A stretch of 64,000 nucleotides of DNA from Xenopus tropicalis. Its lineage: Eukaryota > Chordata > Amphibia > Anura > Pipidae. Where the stretch lies: assembly GCF_000004195.4 (NCBI RefSeq), contig NC_030680.2:138693545-138757544 (forward strand), read 5' to 3'. Position 1 is the first letter of the stretch, and the number at the start of each line of letters is the position of its first letter. The notes under the pieces are model-generated. The model saw only the letters and a program-made list of their open reading frames with translations. It made no database searches and was not told the DNA's origin. Both the position numbers and the translations under genes were made by a program. This document shows, piece after piece, positions 55,959 to 64,000 of the stretch.

Positions 55959-56600
55959 GTATAACTCAGCCTGCAGCCTTGTGCCTTTATATGGGCACAG
56001 AACCCCTCAGTGACTGCTAATATCCTTATCATTTACAGTAGGGGGTACATTATCCCTTATAATACATGAGTGATACTCAGAGTTCCCTGTATAACTCAGC
56101 CTGCAGCCTTGTGCCTTTATATGGGCACAGAACCCCTCAGTGACTGCTAATATCCTTATCATTTACAGTAGGGGGTACATTATCCCTTATAATACATGAG
56201 TGATACTCAGAGTTCCCTGTATAACTCAGCCTGCAGCCTTGTGCCTTTATATGGGCACAGAACCCCTCAGTGACTGCTAATATCCTTATCATTTACAGTA
56301 GGGGGTACATTATCCCTTATAATACATGAGTGATACTCAGAATTCCCTGTATAACTCAGCCTGCAGCCTTGTGCCTTTATATGGGCACAGAACCCCTCAG
56401 TGACTGCTAATATCCTTATCATTTACAGTAGGGGGTACATTATCCCTTATAATACATGAGTGATACTCAGAGTTCCCTGTATAACTCAGCCTGCAGCCTT
56501 GTGCCTTTATATGGGCACAGAACCCCTCAGTGACTGCTAATATCCTTATCATTTACAGTAGGGGGTACATTATCCCTTATAATACATGAGTGATACTCAG
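55959..56600 (+). repeat. 130-bp satellite, about 4.9 copies (locus 2)
   Basis: CAGAACCCCTCAGTGACTGC recurs every 130 bp (55998, 56128 and on). The sequence is essentially identical to the 11608-11923 array, with one A/G difference (AGAATTCCC) in one unit. Confidence 0.95.
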
Positions 56601-57534
56601 CTTTGACCCCTGCTTTCTCCTTATGGCTGTTGCCTGGGGACGATGGATGTTATAGGAGCCATCCAGTTAGACAATTATGTTGCAAGCTTTTCAAGGCATT
56701 TAGATTTTAAGCTCCTTAAGCTTTGCCATTGCAGTTATGTTCCTGAATGATACTTATTATGACTGAAGGATGTATGCAGCTCCTTACAGAACAAGGAGTC
56801 AGTGAGTTACCTGCAGGGATGGCAAGCAGCTCGGCACAAACTGCACTGTGCTATTTACTTTAAATGCGATAAAAAAGTTAATACAAAAATAAAAATGCAA
56901 CATTAAAAAGGGTGAAGCTCCTTATTCAAGGTTTGGGAATACTGGGTGTCATCTATGAAAGTGTCAGTTTACTGTATGCCCAGTTTGTAAGTAGGTTTTA
57001 TTCCCAAGGCAATACATGGTAAATAGATGAAGACAACACTGTTACTGGGGGCACACCAATGCTTCACTAGATATCTAGTTTATAAATATCGGCTAAAGCC
57101 TTCTAAATTGCACCTGTGCTATAGAGAATTTAATACATTTACTCCACGGTGGCCAGGAAGATATAGTGCTTTGTCTGTTGTTGGATTAGGCACTAATAAT
57201 ATAGCAGCCCCCACTCATATTTCTTATTCCCCTGATGGCAGGAACTACTGCTGCTGCCAGTGGTCTTACGTTCCCTATAAGATGCCATTATAGCTACCAA
57301 CTCATATGCATTGAGATTGCTTTGGAGGCAGAAGGAGGCCCCAGAAATGATTGGAAGACCCAAAGAGCACTGGAAAGTGAGGCAGAACGGGGAGGAGGCT
57401 ACTCTTGACACCCAACATGGTGCCCTGCTTCCCCTAGTTAAACTCCCTAGTCACTGTTATAAGAGAGCATGTGTGTTTGTGGATACACTACAGGACAGCT
57501 GGGAATTTCATTGGGTACAAGGAAGCAAATGAAG
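56601..57534. other. Unclassified intronic sequence
   Basis: I see no repeat. Frames at 57027-57293 and 57311-57532 lack recognisable motifs. Confidence 0.35.
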
Positions 57535-57875
57535 CAGCAAAATAGAGATAGAAAGGGATATTGCAGCTAGGAGTATAAGTAAGAAAGATAGTATGCGCTT
57601 TGGATCCTACGGGAGAAAAGCGCTTTACAAATGTTTGTTGTTGTGGGGTGGGAACCTACAGGGGGATCAATTTGTTGATGAGAACAGGGAAAAAGCAGAA
57701 ATTTTGAACTCTTATTTTTCATCTGTCTATACATCTGAGGAGCCAGATAATGAAGGCTTCCCTTGTAATATACCCAGTGCTAGTAATTTAGCTACTGACG
57801 CGTGGGTCACTCGGGAGGAAATTCAAAAGAGACTTGAACATGTAAAGGTAAACAAAGGTCCAGGACCTTGTAAAT
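57535..57875 (+). mobile_element. CR1/L2-type LINE fragment, linker before the reverse transcriptase
   Basis: The plus frame at 57593-57970 reads GDQFVDENREKAEILNSYFS, then SVYTSEE, then TREEIQKRLEHVKVNKGPGP. This fits the CR1/L2 pattern of ..EKAEVLN.FF.SVFT.. followed by T.EEV...L..LK..K..GPD at the start of the reverse transcriptase. It is cut off at GPGP, where a T2-like piece follows (57876-57945). Upstream, IERDIAARSISKKDS (57550-57595, another frame) suits the same protein. Confidence 0.75.
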
Positions 57876-57945
57876 TGCAGAAAAACACTCATCAATTTTA
57901 CATTCACTTGTTTAAAAGGTTTAACTTATCCTTTAATGTGATGTG
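57876..57945 (-). mobile_element. T2-type MITE fragment
   Basis: CATCAATTTTACATTCACTT then GTTTAAAAGGTTTAACTTAT and CCTTTAA match the end of the 26222-26397 piece. It abuts the LINE fragment directly. Confidence 0.55.
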
Positions 57946-58802
57946 CATTAAGAATTCAGAGGAGAGTTAATGCCCAACACCAGTGCTAACTGCGCCGGGC
58001 ACTAACTTGCAATTGGAATAAACTGCCCTGCTCAATGCAGTCAAGCACAATCGAGGATATTTGAGAAGTTCGTCAGCTTAATTAGATGTGTCATTTTGTT
58101 AATAGAGATTTTATGAGCCGACACCATTTCCCAGCATTATAAGCAATGGCTCTGAATAGCACCTTTAATTATAAATGGAGCCCGCCCGGCACCCTGTGTA
58201 ATACAATTGTGCGCTCCCCCGGGACTCTGAAACTGCCGCAAAGGGTAAGGAAAATGACGAGGCAGTGGATAATCCAACACAATAAAGGGTAGATCAGCCG
58301 TGAAACATATGATAAAATGGCAATATTTCCCATGTATTTGCCAGTGGAATAGCGGCTGCGGGGCTACTAACACATGTCAGCCAATGAGTCTATAGAAAGG
58401 AACAAATGTCCTTGTAATCTGAAGCACAAAGCCATTCTGGGCTTCCAACGGCAATCACACACAGGCAGGAATGATTGGGCCCTGTGTCCATAGTAACAGC
58501 TGGGAGTTTTATTCACAGAAATGCTTTAACTCCCTGCGCTCACGCTGGATTTCCTTTACTTAAAGGGGCAGTAGATCCCATATTTTTTTTTAATGAATGT
58601 TATATAAGGAAGAAATCTTTCTGGATAGGGGGTTCCTGCATAATAACAGCCACAGCTAAATTATCAGTGAAATGAAATATAGCAATAACAATACTCTAGG
58701 GTATTAGGGATGTGCGGGTTGAAAATGTTTTGACTCACACCGACCCTAACCTGCTGCGTCTCAACCCACACTGGCCTGATGCACTGTGTGTAATTACATT
58801 CC
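57946..58802. other. Mostly unique; MITE start before the array
   Basis: 57965-58230 (GTCAGCTTAATTAGATGTGT; ACCTTTAATTATAAATGGAG) looks non-repetitive and may be conserved noncoding DNA. 58700-58800 (GGGATGTGCGGGTTGAAAAT) is the start of a frog repeat that leads into the 95-bp array. Confidence 0.35.
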
Positions 58803-60035
58803 ATACAACTATGGCAGCATAGGGATTCCCCTGTACTAAGCACAATTCAGCAGGAACAGCCCCCTAAGTTTGCTCATAGCCTGTACAGAGAGATCCCATA
58901 AAACTATGGCAGCATAGGGATTCCCCTGTACTAAGCACAATTCAGCAGGAACAGCCCCCTAAGTTTGCTCATAGCCTGTACAGAGAGATCCCATAAAACT
59001 ATGGCAGCATAGGGATTCCCCTGTACTAAGCACAATTCAGCAGGAACAGCCCCCTAAGTTTGCTCATAGCCTGTACAGAGAGATCCCATAAAATTATGGC
59101 AGCATAGGGATTCCCCTGTACTAAGCACAATTCAGCAGGAACAGCCCCCTAAGTTTGCTCATAGCCTGTACAGAGAGATACCATAAAACTATGGCACATA
59201 GGGATTCCCCTGTACTAAGCACAATTCAGCAGGAACAGCCCCCTAAGTTTGCTCATAGCCTGTACAGAGAGATACCATAAAACTATGGCAGCATAGGGAT
59301 TCCCCTGTACTAAGCACAATTCAGCAGGAACAGCCCCCTAAGTTTGCTCATAGCCTGTACAGAGAGATCCCATAAAACTATGGCAGCATAGGGATTCCCC
59401 TGTACTAAGCACAATTCAGCAGGAACAGCCCCCTAAGTTTGCTCATAGCCTGTACAGAGAGATCCCATAAAACTATGGCAGCATAGGGATTCCCCTGTAC
59501 TAAGCACAATTCAGCAGGAACAGCCCCCTAAGTTTGCTCATAGCCTGTACAGAGAGATCCCATAAAATTATGGCAGCATAGGGATTCCCCTGTACTAAGC
59601 ACAATTCAGCAGGAACAGCCCCCTAAGTTTGCTCATAGCCTGTACAGAGAGATACCATAAAACTATGGCACATAGGGATTCCCCTGTACTAAGCACAATT
59701 CAGCAGGAACAGCCCCCTAAGTTTGCTCATAGCCTGTACAGAGAGATACCATAAAACTATGGCAGCATAGGGATTCCCCTGTACTAAGCACAATTCAGCA
59801 GGAACAGCCCCCTAAGTTTGCTCATAGCCTGTACAGAGAGATACCATAAAACTATGGCACATAGGGATTCCCCTGTACTAAGCACAATTCAGCAGGAACA
59901 GCCCCCTAAGTTTGCTCATAGCCTGTACAGAGAGATACCATAAAACTATGGCACATAGGGATTCCCCTGTACTAAGCACAATTCAGCAGGAACAGCCCCC
60001 TAAGTTTGCTCATAGCCTGTACAGAGAGATACAGT
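58803..60035 (+). repeat. 95-bp satellite, 13 copies, with a five-unit higher-order pattern
   Basis: The unit is AACTATGGCAGCATAGGGAT, TCCCCTGTACTAAGCACAAT, TCAGCAGGAACAGCCCCCTA, AGTTTGCTCATAGCCTGTAC and AGAGAGATCCCATAA. Starts at 58807, 58902 and 58997 are 95 bp apart. Three marker sites (AACT/AATT, GCAGCAT/GCACAT, ATCCC/ATACC) give unit types in the order AAABC AAABC D C C. Confidence 0.96.
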
Positions 60036-60125
60036 ACCATAAAATCTGGGAGCAACTATGGCCTTCCCATAATTCAGAGCTTTCCAGATAACAGGTTTCC
60101 AGAACGGATCCCATACCTGTATATG
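60036..60125 (+). mobile_element. MITE right end (ACAGGTATGGGATC family) after the 95-bp array
   Basis: CTATGGCCTTCCCATAATTC then AGAGCTTTCCAGATAACAGG and GGATCCCATACCTGTATA match the ends flanking the 113-bp arrays, so this array too abuts the same MITE family. Confidence 0.65.
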
Positions 60126-60595
60126 TATAATTCAATGTCACACATAGGACTTGAGCTATTGCATAATCCAGTCAGTGCAGCTATTAGTATGGGGTCCGGC
60201 ACTGAGGCCAGTAGCTCTTATCTGCCTGGGAGTCGAGGCTTCAAACACATCCACATCTTTGTGCATCATTAAATTATTCATTAATAACAGTGACAGCAAC
60301 ATAAACTGGGATAAAAATGGACAGATGGAATTAGTAGGCTCATTCCTTAAAGGGGAACTAAATATAAATATAAGGCTGTTCCGAATGCAATGTATTATAG
60401 GATGCTCATTAGAGAGCGCGAGATATCCAACGCTGTATGAAGAGGTGACAGTCTTAAATAATGTCACAAAAGGGCATATTTATACGTGACCTGAATCGTG
60501 TTCAAATTGGCATATTACACAAGAAATTTCCTTTGTGGGGGGCTGGGTGGTATTATAGACAGTGTATTTATTATGCAGTATGGACATTATCTTTG
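60126..60595. other. Unique intronic sequence
   Basis: Frames on both strands at 60006-60489 have no recognised motif. AAAGGGGAACTAAATATAAA at 60350 is T2-like. Otherwise nothing. Confidence 0.35.
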
Positions 60596-61530
60596 TACAG
60601 GTATGGGATCTGTTATCTGGAAACCCATTATTCAGTAGCTTCATTTTATTCAGATAATTTATTTTTTTAATTTTATTTTTCAAGTACCTGTACTTGATCC
60701 CAACTAAGATATAATTACCCCTTATTGGGGGCAGAACAGCCCTATTGGGTTTATTTAATGGTTAAATGATTCCCTTTTCTCTGTAATAATAAAACAGTAC
60801 CTGTACTTGATCCCAACTAAGATATAATTAACCCTTATTGGGGCAGAACAGCCCTATTGGGTTTATTTAATGGTTAAATGATTCCCTTTTCTCTGTAATA
60901 ATAAAACAGTACCTGTACTTGATCCCAACTAAGATATAATTACCCCTTATTGGGGGGCAGAACAGCCCTATTGGGTTTATTTAATGGTTAAATGATTCCC
61001 TTTTCTCTGTAATAATAAAACAGTACCTGTACTTGATCCCAACTAAGATATAATTACCCCTTATTGGGGGCAGAACAGCCCTATTGGGTTTATTTAATGG
61101 TTAAATGATTCCCTTTTCTCTGTAATAATAAAACAGTACCTGTACTTGATCCCAACTAAGATATAATTACCCCTTATTGGGGGCAGAACAGCCCTATTGG
61201 GTTTATTTAATGGTTAAATGATTCCCTTTTCTCTGTAATAATAAAACAGTACCTGTACTTGATCCCAACTAAGATATAATTACCCCTTATTGGGGGCAGA
61301 ACAGCCCTATTGGGTTTATTTAATGGTTAAATGATTCCCTTTTCTCTGTAATAATAAAACAGTATCTGTACTTGATCCCAACTAAGATATAATTAATCCT
61401 TATTGGGGGCAGAACAATCCTATTGGGTTTATGATTTTTTTAGTAGAACTAAAATATGGAGATCCAAATTACGTAAAGATCTGTTATTAGGAATATAAGG
61501 TCCTGAGCATTCTGGATAACAGATCCTATA
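60596..61530 (-). mobile_element. MITE with TACAGGTATGGGATC ends, enclosing the 113-bp array (locus 3)
   Basis: The left end TACAGGTATGGGATCTGTTA then TCTGGAAACCC mirrors the right side CATTCTGGATAACAGATCCT. Between them is an inverted-orientation 113-bp array (60684-61430). Flanks such as TTTTTTTAGTAGAACTAAAA then TATGGAGATCCAAATTACG are the reverse of those at 18130-18160, so the two loci are the same element. Confidence 0.72.
60684..61430 (-). repeat. 113-bp satellite, about 6.6 copies (locus 3, reversed)
   Basis: The units are TACTTGATCCCAACTAAGAT, ATAATTACCCCTTATTGGGG, GCAGAACAGCCCTATTGGGT, TTATTTAATGGTTAAATGAT and TCCCTTTTCTCTGTAATAAT: the reverse complement of loci 1 and 2. Confidence 0.95.
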
Positions 61531-62174
61531 TTAAAACTAGCTGGTGGAGCTGAGTGCTCTAGATAAAGAAGATCCCAAATCATTTCATCCATATACAGCA
61601 AACAACATGGCAATACCTTGCCCAGTAAGGCTTATGCCTCCATTGTGCGATTGCTGGCCAAACCCTGCCGGCACCATTGGTTTCCCAGACTGATTTACAA
61701 TCAGTAACTGGCAGCACGGTGGGGCCAGAGACCGGCACATGTGCCTAAAACAAATAAGCAGCCGGTGAGCATCAAATTAACAGTTCTCGGATCTTTCTGG
61801 TCATGATTTACAAATAGAGTGGCACCTTCGTGCCCAGTAAATCAGAAAAACAGTGTGTATGAAAGTACAGCGTAATTACACAGTGCTCCTTCTTTATACT
61901 GCCCACCAGGGAAATTATCATGACAAAATGTGCATGGAAATATAGCAGTTTCAACTGTCAATCTCTGTCGAGCAATCGTTTCCGTATAATCCCAGCACTG
62001 ACCTGGGTTTTCATGCCGGCAGATCAATGGAGTGCCATAAGGAGCTACGCTCAGCTTGTCTGGGGGTTCTAACCAACCCTCTTAGCAGTACAGATCTGTA
62101 CCCACAGTGTTGGACAGGAAGAGGTGGGGCCCCAACAGAGGACCTGAGCAAAGGGCCCAAACTTCTGGCTCCCC
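61531..62174. other. Unique intronic sequence
   Basis: 61780-62030 is non-repetitive (AAATTAACAGTTCTCGGATC; TACACAGTGCTCCTTCTTTA) and a possible conserved noncoding part; no gene evidence. Confidence 0.35.
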
Positions 62175-62448
62175 CCAGCTAAGGGACCGCCATTCCTGCA
62201 CACCCTGCTTCCAGCCAGCTAAGGGACCACCATTCCTGCACACCCTGCTTCCAGCCAGCTAAGGGACCACCATTCCTGCACACCCTGCTTCCAGCCAGCT
62301 AAGGGACCACCATTCCTGCACACCCTGCTTCCAGCCAGCTAAGGGACCACCATTCCTGCACACCCTGCTTCCAGCCAGCTAAGGGACCACCATTCCTGCA
62401 CACCCTGCTTCCAGCCAGCTAAGGGGCCGCCATTCCTGCACACCCCGA
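62175..62448 (+). repeat. 40-bp minisatellite, about 7 copies
   Basis: CCAGCTAAGGGACCACCATT then CCTGCACACCCTGCTTCCAG repeats every 40 bp. The first and last units differ (GGGACCGCC, GGGGCCGCC, CACCCCGATT); the inner five are identical. Confidence 0.97.
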
Positions 62449-62900
62449 TTCCCCTGATGATTACCGCTGCTACCAGCACAGATAATTATCACAGTAGATT
62501 ATTGCCCAACTCATTCTGGCTGCTCCACACAGCCTGCCCACGGCACAGGGACCCACTGGCCTTCTTTCACAGCTGTGCGATGCTGTCGGTAACACAATAT
62601 ACAGTACAATATTAAATGCGCAATACAAGGCCAGTTAGCAGTTAATACAGTTTCACATTACACGGCAGCATAGAAACCAGTGTATCATAAAATGTTATCT
62701 TACTTCTTCTAATGGTTTGATGATTAACACAATTACAAATCTCTGTGGCACACTGAGCATGTGCAGTGCCACTGACACTCCAAAGGTGGCCTAAAAGATC
62801 CAAAATGGGGAGCTGATGTGGACGAATTTGAAGGCCTGGATCAATACTGCGTTTAGGTCAGGGGTTGTCCAGTGAGGTCCAGTCATATTCATTTGTAGGT
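62449..62900. other. Unique intronic sequence
   Basis: I see no element or gene. Confidence 0.35.
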
Positions 62901-63720
62901 TTAAAGAATAAGTAAACCTTTCTTTTTTAAAATCTCTAAAATTACTCTGTACATCCTCCAGAATAACATACCTTTCTCCCTGCATCCAGATTTATTTTGT
63001 TTCTCTATTACAGCCAGTTCAATAACAGTTCTTTTACTGACTTCCTTGTCTAGCATGAAGCTTCTCCCCACTTGCTTTTCAGGCACTTATTCTTCTTCCG
63101 TCTATGATGACCTAAAAGAGGTGCCTACTACACATGCCTGGTTGATTTTCATTGGAGCAGAGGAAGTGAACATGCCCAGTAGGCACCTCTTTGAGGTCTT
63201 AACACTCAGAGAGAGAAGGAGGGCTCAGAAAGCAAAAGAGGGCAGAGCTTCATGAAAAGAAAGTCAGTAAAAGAGCTGCAGATCAGCAGACAAGGAAGTC
63301 AGTAAAAGAGCTGCAGTTCTGCTGACAAGGAAGTCAGTAAAAGAGTTGCTGTTCTGCTGACAAGGAAGTCAGTTAAAGAGCTGCAGTTCAACAGACAAGG
63401 AAGTCAGTAAAAGAGCTGCAGTTCAGCAGACAAGGAAGTCAGTTAAAGAGCTGCAGTTCAGCAGACAAGGAAGTCAGTAAAAGAGCTGCAGTTCTGCTGA
63501 CAAGGAAGTCAGTTAAAGAGCTGCAGTTCAGCAGACAAGGAAGTCAGTAAAAGAGCTGCAGTTCAGCTGACAAGGAAGTCAGTAAAAGAGCTGCAGTTCA
63601 ACTGCTTGTAACAGAGAAACAAAATAAATCTGCATGCAGGGAGAGAAGTATGCTATTCTGGGGGCTGTACAGAGTAATTTTAGGGGATTTTATAATAAAA
63701 AGGCTTACTTGTTTTTTAAA
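62901..63720 (+). mobile_element. T2-like MITE with long inverted ends, enclosing a 35-bp array
   Basis: The left part TTTAAAGAATAAGTAAACCT ... CCTGCATCCAGATTTATTTT then GTTTCTCTATTAC is the reverse of the right part AACAGAGAAACAAAATAAAT then CTGCATGCAGGGAGAGAAG ... GCTTACTTGTTTTTTAAA. Arms are over 100 bp. A second inverted pair, AAAGAGGTGCCTACT and AGTAGGCACCTCTTT, lies inside near 63115-63195. It is non-coding; the element lies about 85 bp downstream, in transcription order, of the cpne5 exon at 63806-63882. Confidence 0.7.
63258..63604 (+). repeat. 35-bp minisatellite, about 10 copies, inside the MITE
   Basis: CAAGGAAGTCAGTAAAAGAG then CTGCAGTTCAGCAGA recurs at 35-bp spacing (63291, 63326). 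Variants are GTTAAAGAG, TTCTGCTGA and TTCAACAGA. The unit derives from the MITE's own arm (TTACTGACTTCCTTGTC at about 63034-63050, reversed). Confidence 0.93.
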
Positions 63721-63805
63721 TTCTCTGAATTATTATTATTTGAATTATTTTTAAGTAGGAAGGAACAAATCGGACCTGAGTTATAGATTTCCATAAGGTA
63801 CTCAC

Positions 63806-63882
63806 GTTAGCGGCTTCTCCAGTCGACTCCTTGGGGATCCAATCACCTCTCCGAGTGTGCAAAATGCCTGTCCCAGGAAATC
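63806..63882 (-). CDS. cpne5: cpne5 coding exon: C2A calcium-loop 3 and following strand
   Basis: This 77-nt exon on the minus strand encodes DFLGQAFCTLGE, then VIGSPRSRLEKPL, plus the first two bases of a Thr codon. It matches the late part of the first C2 domain of copine-5 (from memory DFLGQAFCTLGE...GSPGSRLEKPL). CPNE8 has QVFCTLGE..GSQGSRLEKPI and CPNE9 differs more. The leading Asp is the HDFLG aspartate of the third calcium-binding loop of a C2 domain, so this exon bears on calcium-dependent membrane binding. The acceptor is TCTGCTGTTCTTTAG and the donor is AAC|gtgagt, both strong. It joins the 1516-1579 exon in phase 2. It starts on a whole codon, so the upstream intron is probably phase 0. 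No start codon or promoter lies in the window. Confidence 0.92.
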
Positions 63883-64000
63883 CTAAAGAACAGCAGAGAC
63901 ATTTGGTTACTATTGTTTGTCATTATTTCTTATTAGGTCTTTGGCTTCCCTGTCTTGGAAGGCTAGGCTCGCCCTATGGAGTATATTTATTTACATTCAC
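63883..64000 (-). other. cpne5: cpne5 intron upstream of the 63806-63882 exon (partial)
   Basis: This is the 3' end of the preceding intron, with a pyrimidine-rich tract before the AG acceptor. No other feature is seen. Confidence 0.8.

Larger units (their letters stand above)
1580..63805 (-). other. cpne5: cpne5 intron, about 62.2 kb, phase 2
   Basis: This is the interval between the donor of the 63806-63882 exon (AAC|gtgagt) and the acceptor of the 1516-1579 exon (CTCAG|GGGG). The two exons join without loss of frame and give a continuous copine-5 segment (EKPLT-GIPGKK), so no constitutive exon is needed between them. Most of the interval is tandem arrays and transposon remnants. I found no second gene, no cassette exon with convincing splice sites and no RNA gene in it. 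Confidence 0.85.

Noticed and set aside
57027..57532. Possible exons (88- and 73-residue frames)
   Set aside because: No recognised motif and no consensus splice pair; they are next to LINE debris.

Overview
The window is vertebrate nuclear DNA, almost certainly from a Xenopus frog (probably X. tropicalis). The reasons are T2-type MITEs with TTAAAGG ends, SPIN hAT MITEs, CR1 and L1/Tx1-type LINE pieces, and amphibian-type satellites. There is no bacterial gene content. Nearly every long open frame lies in a tandem array or a transposon and is not a gene.

One protein-coding gene is supported: cpne5 (copine-5), on the minus strand. Two coding exons frame the window. The upstream exon (63806-63882) encodes DFLGQAFCTLGE...SRLEKPL. 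The next exon (1516-1579) encodes [10 protein letters not shown]...[10 protein letters not shown]. They have consensus AG acceptors and GT donors, and a phase-2 junction rebuilds a Thr codon, so the sequence reads straight through the end of the first C2 domain. Positions 1580-63805 are therefore one intron of about 62.2 kb; 1-1515 and 63883-64000 belong to the flanking introns.

The intron is a repeat landscape. About 19 kb is tandem arrays: 31-bp (3.4-4.2 kb), 84-bp (10.2 kb), 130-bp (11.6 and 56 kb), 49-bp (15.5-16.4 kb), 113-bp (18.2-19.4, 53.9-54.8 and 60.7-61.4 kb), a very large G-rich 30-bp array (27.1-33.6 kb) followed by a related 27-31-bp array (34.0-36.4 kb), 59-bp (49.4-50.9 kb), 95-bp (58.8-60.0 kb), 40-bp (62.2 kb) and 35-bp (63.3-63.6 kb). 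Several of these sit inside MITEs. Dispersed elements include two SPIN copies with perfect 8-bp target duplications, a three-deep nest of one hAT-like MITE family (41.5-42.2 kb), TTA/TAA-flanked MITEs (one carrying an L1-type reverse-transcriptase fragment) and L2-like 3' tails.

The most interesting signal is at 1022-1234, in the adjoining intron. An inverted pair of short sequences each holds a complete hammerhead-ribozyme core (CUGAAGA, stem II, GAAAC, GUC, matching stem I), one on each strand. This is the kind known from Penelope-like retroelements. A second, 212-bp near-perfect palindrome at 54911-55122 carries a related but degraded motif. No wholly new gene system was found. Non-repetitive stretches that may be conserved noncoding elements are marked as inference.
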